Source of the DNA: Deinandra increscens subsp. villosa
Lineage: Eukaryota > Streptophyta > Magnoliopsida > Asterales > Asteraceae
NCBI GenBank assembly: GCA_039602395.1
Contig: JBCNJP010000025.1
Span: forward strand, 98,818,124-98,882,123
Length of the DNA: 64,000 nucleotides
Direction of reading: 5' to 3'
The translations under genes were made by a program, and so were the position numbers. Below the pieces are notes generated by a model. That model was not told the origin of the DNA. It saw only the letters and a list, made by a program, of their open reading frames with translations, and did not search any database. Shown piece by piece: positions 59,311 through 64,000 of this stretch (positions are counted from its first letter, which is position 1; each line of letters starts with the position of its first letter).

Positions 59311-59571
59311 GTGGACGCCATTCATAAGAAGAAAAGAGCTCCGGAGATGTTTCCATTCAACAAACAAATTATTGGTCCGTGGAAGAACGTTGTTAAAGTA
59401 ATTGAAGATCTTAAGAAGCTTGGTATTGACTTAGGATCACTGATCAAATGTAAAGTTGGTAATGGGTTAAGTGTAAATTGTAAAATCGAGGGTGGACAAT
59501 TGGGCTTCTTGTGGGCCGCTGAAAACTATTTTCCATTTTTTCCTAGATCTTTACAAATTGTAATCAAATAA
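59311..59571 (+). mobile_element. LINE ORF2 fragment (second copy)
   Basis: Equivalent of 48639-48890 without the 1-nt insertion, hence open for 86 codons. Still only a fragment of the reverse-transcriptase C-terminal region. Confidence 0.6.
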
Positions 59572-59754
59572 ATCATGTGTGGTGGTGGATAGAATTGGGT
59601 TTGGGCCAGCGGGTGGTCAAGGCAATTGGGCTTGGAGGAGGCAAGGCAATGAGCCGCTTTTATGAAGGACTCTTGGCGGCATTAAGCATTACTAACGAGG
59701 TGGACGTTTGGAGCTGGGATACGGGCGTGTAAATGATGAAACATTTCTAAGTTT

Positions 59755-61395
59755 CGTTAGTTGGTCGCGAATAATCTCAATTCAAGAAATGTTTATTAAT
59801 GAGTTTAACTTTTAACATATTTTCCTACAACAATACCTCACTAACAAAAACTTAACATCGTTAGTTTGTGATGACGTGACATCCTAGTTTTCATTTCCTT
59901 TAGTTTGTTGTTGATGATGTGTAAATCCTACTTGTCATTTCTTTTTTCATTTTTAATCCTCCTCCTATAACATATCATCGTATCCGGTCATCATCAAGAC
60001 TCGAAAGAAAGAAAAAAAGATTAGTAGCTCTCTCTGCTTTCTTGCTTCTTCTCTCAACACCTAAGATCTTCTTCTTATACGATTCATTTAGTGATTAAAA
60101 CAGGTTTGTTGAAGAAGGAAATATTTCACATTTGTAAGCTCTATCTTTCTATTTATCAAGCTTCTCCTGAATCCTTGAGCACACTGTAACAATTTGTGTT
60201 ATCATCTGCTGATGTTTAGTAACCAATCTAGTTATGATGGCCACTCTTATATCCTCTAGCATATTGATGATAAATCCATTAAAGGTTTCGGTCGTTTTAT
60301 TGACAACCACATAATCTTTCCTTTCACTATCTAGATAGCACCTGCAGAAGCATTTTGGGTTTTGTTGGAGGAATGTTGTTGTTGCATCTTTTGACAGTTG
60401 GTTCATCTCTTCAATGACGGTTTTGTGGTCTGCTTCTTAATATGCTCTAACAACTTTCCAGAATACACCCTTCAAGTCATCTTCTTTGTGCTTCTTGTGC
60501 CAGTTTGCATATATGTGTCTGGCATAACTTCTATGCTTAACTTTGGACCAGAACATAGTAAATGCATTAAGTAATCCATGTAAATAAGAAACATTAAACA
60601 TATCAGACACATTATATCAAAAGATACATTAACTAACACATCATAAACACCTTCTGTTGATCAGAAATCAATGTCCAACCCTTCCCATCATCCATCACAC
60701 TTAAACACTTTTTTCAGTTCATTAATAAACCATTTCCAACTGTTAGTATTCTCACCCTCTACCACAGACCATGCAACTAGATACATTTGATCATTAGGAT
60801 CCCAACCTATAGCAGCCAACAACATACCACCTAGAAAGGTTTTAAGGAAACATCCATCAAGACACAATAACTTTCTGCATCCAGCTAAAACCCCCTGTTT
60901 CACTCCATCAAAACACACAAAGAGTCTATGGTAAACCTCCCCATTACCTTCAACCCCAAGGAAACCAGGTTGGACAGTTTCTAGCATAAAAGTGGAAGTA
61001 GGATTTTCTTGCCTTATGGCCTCCAAGTATGACCCAATCTTGTTGTAGTGTTTTTTCATTGAACCATGTAGTTTGATTTGGGGTTAGCGATGATGGAGAA
61101 TGACGAAATTGGGTATACGATTTTGGGGAAATCACCGATTTAGGGATTTAGGGTTTATTATATGAACAAAAGTATTTCGGGCTTTAAAAGAGGGGGAAAT
61201 GGGTATGGATTACCATGTGTAATTACAAGAGGTAAAAAAGAAAAGAAAAAAAGTGACAAGTCAGATGTCACGTCATCAAAAAGGTAACGGTGTTATGTTT
61301 TTTAATGGTGAGACCAATATAAGTAAATATGGTGAAAGTTGAGACCAGTGAGAGTGATTTTTAAAGGTGAGATTATTGCAGACCAACTCTCAAAA
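59755..61395 (-). mobile_element. Degenerate MULE transposon (second copy)
   Basis: Counterpart of 49080-50710. The transposase core frame (61059-60688) breaks at a T-homopolymer near 60710, where the first copy is open. The YANWHKKHK segment near 60490-60520 is open here but broken in the first copy. Confidence 0.65.
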
Positions 61396-61443
61396 GTTGT
61401 GATTATCTTAATCTAATTTTTTAAAAGAAACTGTATTTTATGA

Positions 61444-61806
61444 TAGAGGTGCATAAACTGGTTATTGTTTGTAACCGGTTTCGGTTATAAACCGGTTTCG
61501 GTTAGAAAGTTGACCGGTTAAAACCGGTTAGGGGTATAACCGGTTCGGTTTGTAACCGGTTTCTGATAAAATTTTGTCTAACCATTGCTAACCGGTTTCT
61601 ATACCGGTTATAACCGGTTTTTTTAGTAACCGGTCGGTAAAAATCGGGTTTGTAACCGGTCAGGAGCCAAAGAAGTGTAACCTATGTGTAACCGTCGGTT
61701 AGGTTCGTAACCTAACCGGTTTTTGCTCTAACCGATTTTTTTTTTCAAACCGGGGCCGTTTTTTTTGTCTGACCGGTTTTTAAACCGGTTTTTTTTTTCA
61801 TGTCTA
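61444..61806. mobile_element. hAT-like insertion filled with AACCGGTT repeats, in one copy only
   Basis: The 363-bp insert starts TAGAGGTGCATAAAC and ends with the inverse of TAGACATGAAAA. An 8-bp TTTTATGA duplication flanks it (61436-61443 and 61807-61814). The first copy has the empty site near 50745-50760. The body is dominated by repeats of AACCGGTT and TAACCGGT. No ORF. Confidence 0.75.
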
Positions 61807-63685
61807 TTTTATGACACATTTGTCAAGCTTTTATATTAAAATCTAGCTAGGGTACGTATTCATATTTTCTCAAAATATCCGTCATAAATTAGGGTTCCTT
61901 TAGCATGAAATCGTGCCGCAACTTGCTTCACAAAAAGGCATCGCTGAGTGTTTTCTAGCGGTGGAAGTGACATATATAAACCTAAAACCAAATGAATCAA
62001 ACATACATTGAAACGAACATTCATCGGTACTAACTGTTACAAATTAAAACATACTAATTAAAACACACTAAAATGAAAGTTTGATATCCGAATCTAAAGT
62101 ATTCATCAACTCATAAAAAGGTTTTAAAAATACATCTCAATGGTAAACTGTTGTTATAATTAACTTAAATCATGTTCTAAAAAATTAAGAGAATCGTCGA
62201 CATGACCCATTTCTTGAAGATAGAAGTGCTTGATTAGGATATTGGAAGAAAAATCCATTTTGACTCCACTTTTTCTTTTTCATAGGATCACACGATTGGT
62301 CTACCCATAAAGTAATCAAGAAAATAATGTTGGTAAAATACTATGTTGACCGTTGAAAGTCCAAAAAGTGGTAAACTTTCATGAAGATCAACTATGATTA
62401 GGCCTTCAACTTCCTTATCCAACCGTATTAATTAAACTTTATTTATATACTTGTCGGCCGTGTCGTCTAGTGCTTTTGGACCTTTCGGTACACGAAAGCA
62501 TCCCATCATTGGAATTGGAAAAAATATTATGTATTGTGAGTTGAGTAAGCAAAGGTGACAAAACATTTAAACAACACGTTCACTTTGGATCTTTTGAAAT
62601 ATATATACAAATAATAATGATGATACATAGTACTATTGAGAAGGCGAGGTCAAGTGACAAATGACACTTTGGCATGCATGTGGCAACTAGATTCATTAAA
62701 AGTGGGAGCAAAAGTTGGCGTCTATTGGTGTTAACAACATTTAAAGTTAATTTACTTTAGATTATGATCTATGTCCATGATATCAAATGATATATGCTAA
62801 GTGCCTTAAGTTTGATGACTAGATTGGCAACTTATGGACAATATATGTTATCGGAAAAGCAAAGGGAACCCATAGTGGAATAAGAGATACATGTATCATT
62901 TGTTTGAATATATAAAAAAGATCACTATATAGGATATACCAACGTGGTTATTAACTATATGAGCACAATTATAGTTGAAAATAATACAACGTAAATGCTA
63001 CAACTGTGATGTTAAAAGTACACATAGCGTAGAAAAAACATTCTTTTTCTTTTCTAAATTTAGCAAACTTATTGTGCATATATAATCACGAACCAATGAT
63101 CACACAATACATACATAATTACATAATTACTTAATACGTTACAACAATTGAAAAAACTAAAACAATATTACATGTAAAATATAAATAGTAAAATATAAAT
63201 AATAAAATATAAATGCGATACAAAAAACATTAAAGTAGGTGTTCCTAGACAAAAGACCGTTGTTTTTATTTGATCCTATATATATATTAAAAAACTTATG
63301 CAAAATATATTGGGGTCTTAGTTTTTGTTAATCTAATAATTAAAATTCCATCTGTGCCGTCCAAATAAATATATATTTGAAAAATTTAACACAATAGTAA
63401 CTAAGGGAATGTGTGATTTGCCACTTACTTTGTCAAAACGTCTTTAGGACATTAAGACATTTTTCCCTTTTTTATTTTAAAACAATATTTTTGTTGTATA
63501 CCATATCGTTAGGTTTCTAATTTTAACATTGTTACGTAGTCTTTTATATCTCAATTTTCTTTATATACCGTTATAACAATACAACTGTTTTGTGTGGTCC
63601 CGTCGTGTTTGCGTTTTTTTGTCTTTCTTCATAAGCACAATGAATTTAACACATAAGTTGGTAGTGTAATGAGTACAGTCGTGTA
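61807..63685. other. AT-rich non-coding DNA
   Basis: Matches 50711-52441 up to 63500, then continues as unique sequence. No gene or structured repeat seen. Confidence 0.5.
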
Positions 63686-64000
63686 TGTAACATCTCGTGT
63701 CAACCGTTTTGGACAAAACCCGACTTGTTCGAAAGTTTTAAGCATTTATGATTTTCGGTTCATCAATAACTGGAAGGATTTCGAATATTTACGAAACTTA
63801 TGTTTTAAATAACGTTTTTAAAAGTCCCATAATTATTTTTTAAAGTAAAATATTTAATTGGTAAATTGTTGAAACAATTGGGTTCCTCGAAACGAAAATA
63901 AAGCAATTTGCAGTTCTTACGTGGTTTCAGTACGCGATTTGTCGTTTATCGGGAAATCACGTATTTGGATCTAGCGTGTCAGTTTGTTATTTTATGAGCC
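63686..64000 (+). mobile_element. Possible 5' end of an LTR retrotransposon
   Basis: TGTAACATCTCGTG at 63686 resembles the start of many plant Ty3/Gypsy LTRs (TGTAACACCCCGTG type). The following sequence runs off the window, so no second LTR, primer-binding site or coding region can be checked. Confidence 0.3.

Larger units (their letters stand above)
52942..63500. repeat. Right copy of the 10.2-kb near-identical duplication
   Basis: Begins at the first base after the gap, inside TMEM120 intron 8, and follows 42277-52441 to its last base. About 390 bp longer, mostly from the hAT-like insertion at 61444-61806. Confidence 0.9.

Overview
The window is nuclear DNA of a flowering plant, probably a eudicot. 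Evidence: many-exon genes with short AT-rich introns, plant orthologues (DEAH9-type helicase, NCL-type exchanger, TMEM120-like protein, FEN1), a nuclear tRNA, and dense plant-type transposons (PIF/Harbinger, Mutator-like, hAT-like, SINEs, LINE fragments, foldback elements). The repeats resemble asterid genomes, but I cannot name the species.

Layout. 1-5.4 kb: transposon-rich, with a SINE split by a long-TIR Mutator-like element, a Harbinger element with an apparently intact transposase ORF, and a Tourist-like MITE. 5.6-11.1 kb: a 23-exon DEAH-box RNA helicase gene, then 3.3 kb of intergenic DNA and exon 1 of an NCL-like gene, cut off by a 500-N gap (14783-15282). 15.3-24.6 kb: nearly the same 9.3 kb again. 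From there the NCL-like gene continues to 33.9 kb through two introns of about 3.9 kb that are full of insertions (LINE, hAT-like, foldback, SINE). 36.5 kb: a tRNA gene. 39.3-42.8 kb: a TMEM120/TMPIT-like membrane-protein gene. It is convergent with FEN1 (43.2-47.8 kb, minus strand, 17 exons), which is followed by transposon relics. A second 500-N gap (52442-52941) is followed by a second copy of the TMEM120 3' end, FEN1 and its upstream relics, to 63.5 kb.

The main conclusion is about structure. Both apparent tandem duplications meet exactly at a 500-N gap in dovetail order: the end of the left contig equals the start of the right contig, at about 99% identity. That is what unmerged contig ends, probably two haplotypes, look like. 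Until tested, count one DEAH9, one NCL, one TMEM120 and one FEN1, not two. The duplicates work as an allele comparison: one amino-acid difference in DEAH9, a frameshift in one FEN1 copy, and a hAT-like insertion present in only one copy.

The genes do not form a pathway. They are ordinary housekeeping genes (splicing helicase, DNA replication/repair nuclease, membrane proteins) in transposon-rich DNA. The biology most worth a second look: the NCL-like protein appears to have lost the acidic residue of both ion-binding alpha repeats while keeping two good EF-hands; FEN1 appears to need two GC-AG introns; and a foldback element carries palindromic GTTGCATATATGCAAC units between C-rich spacers on one arm and G-rich spacers on the other. 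I found no CRISPR, operon or other prokaryote-type system.
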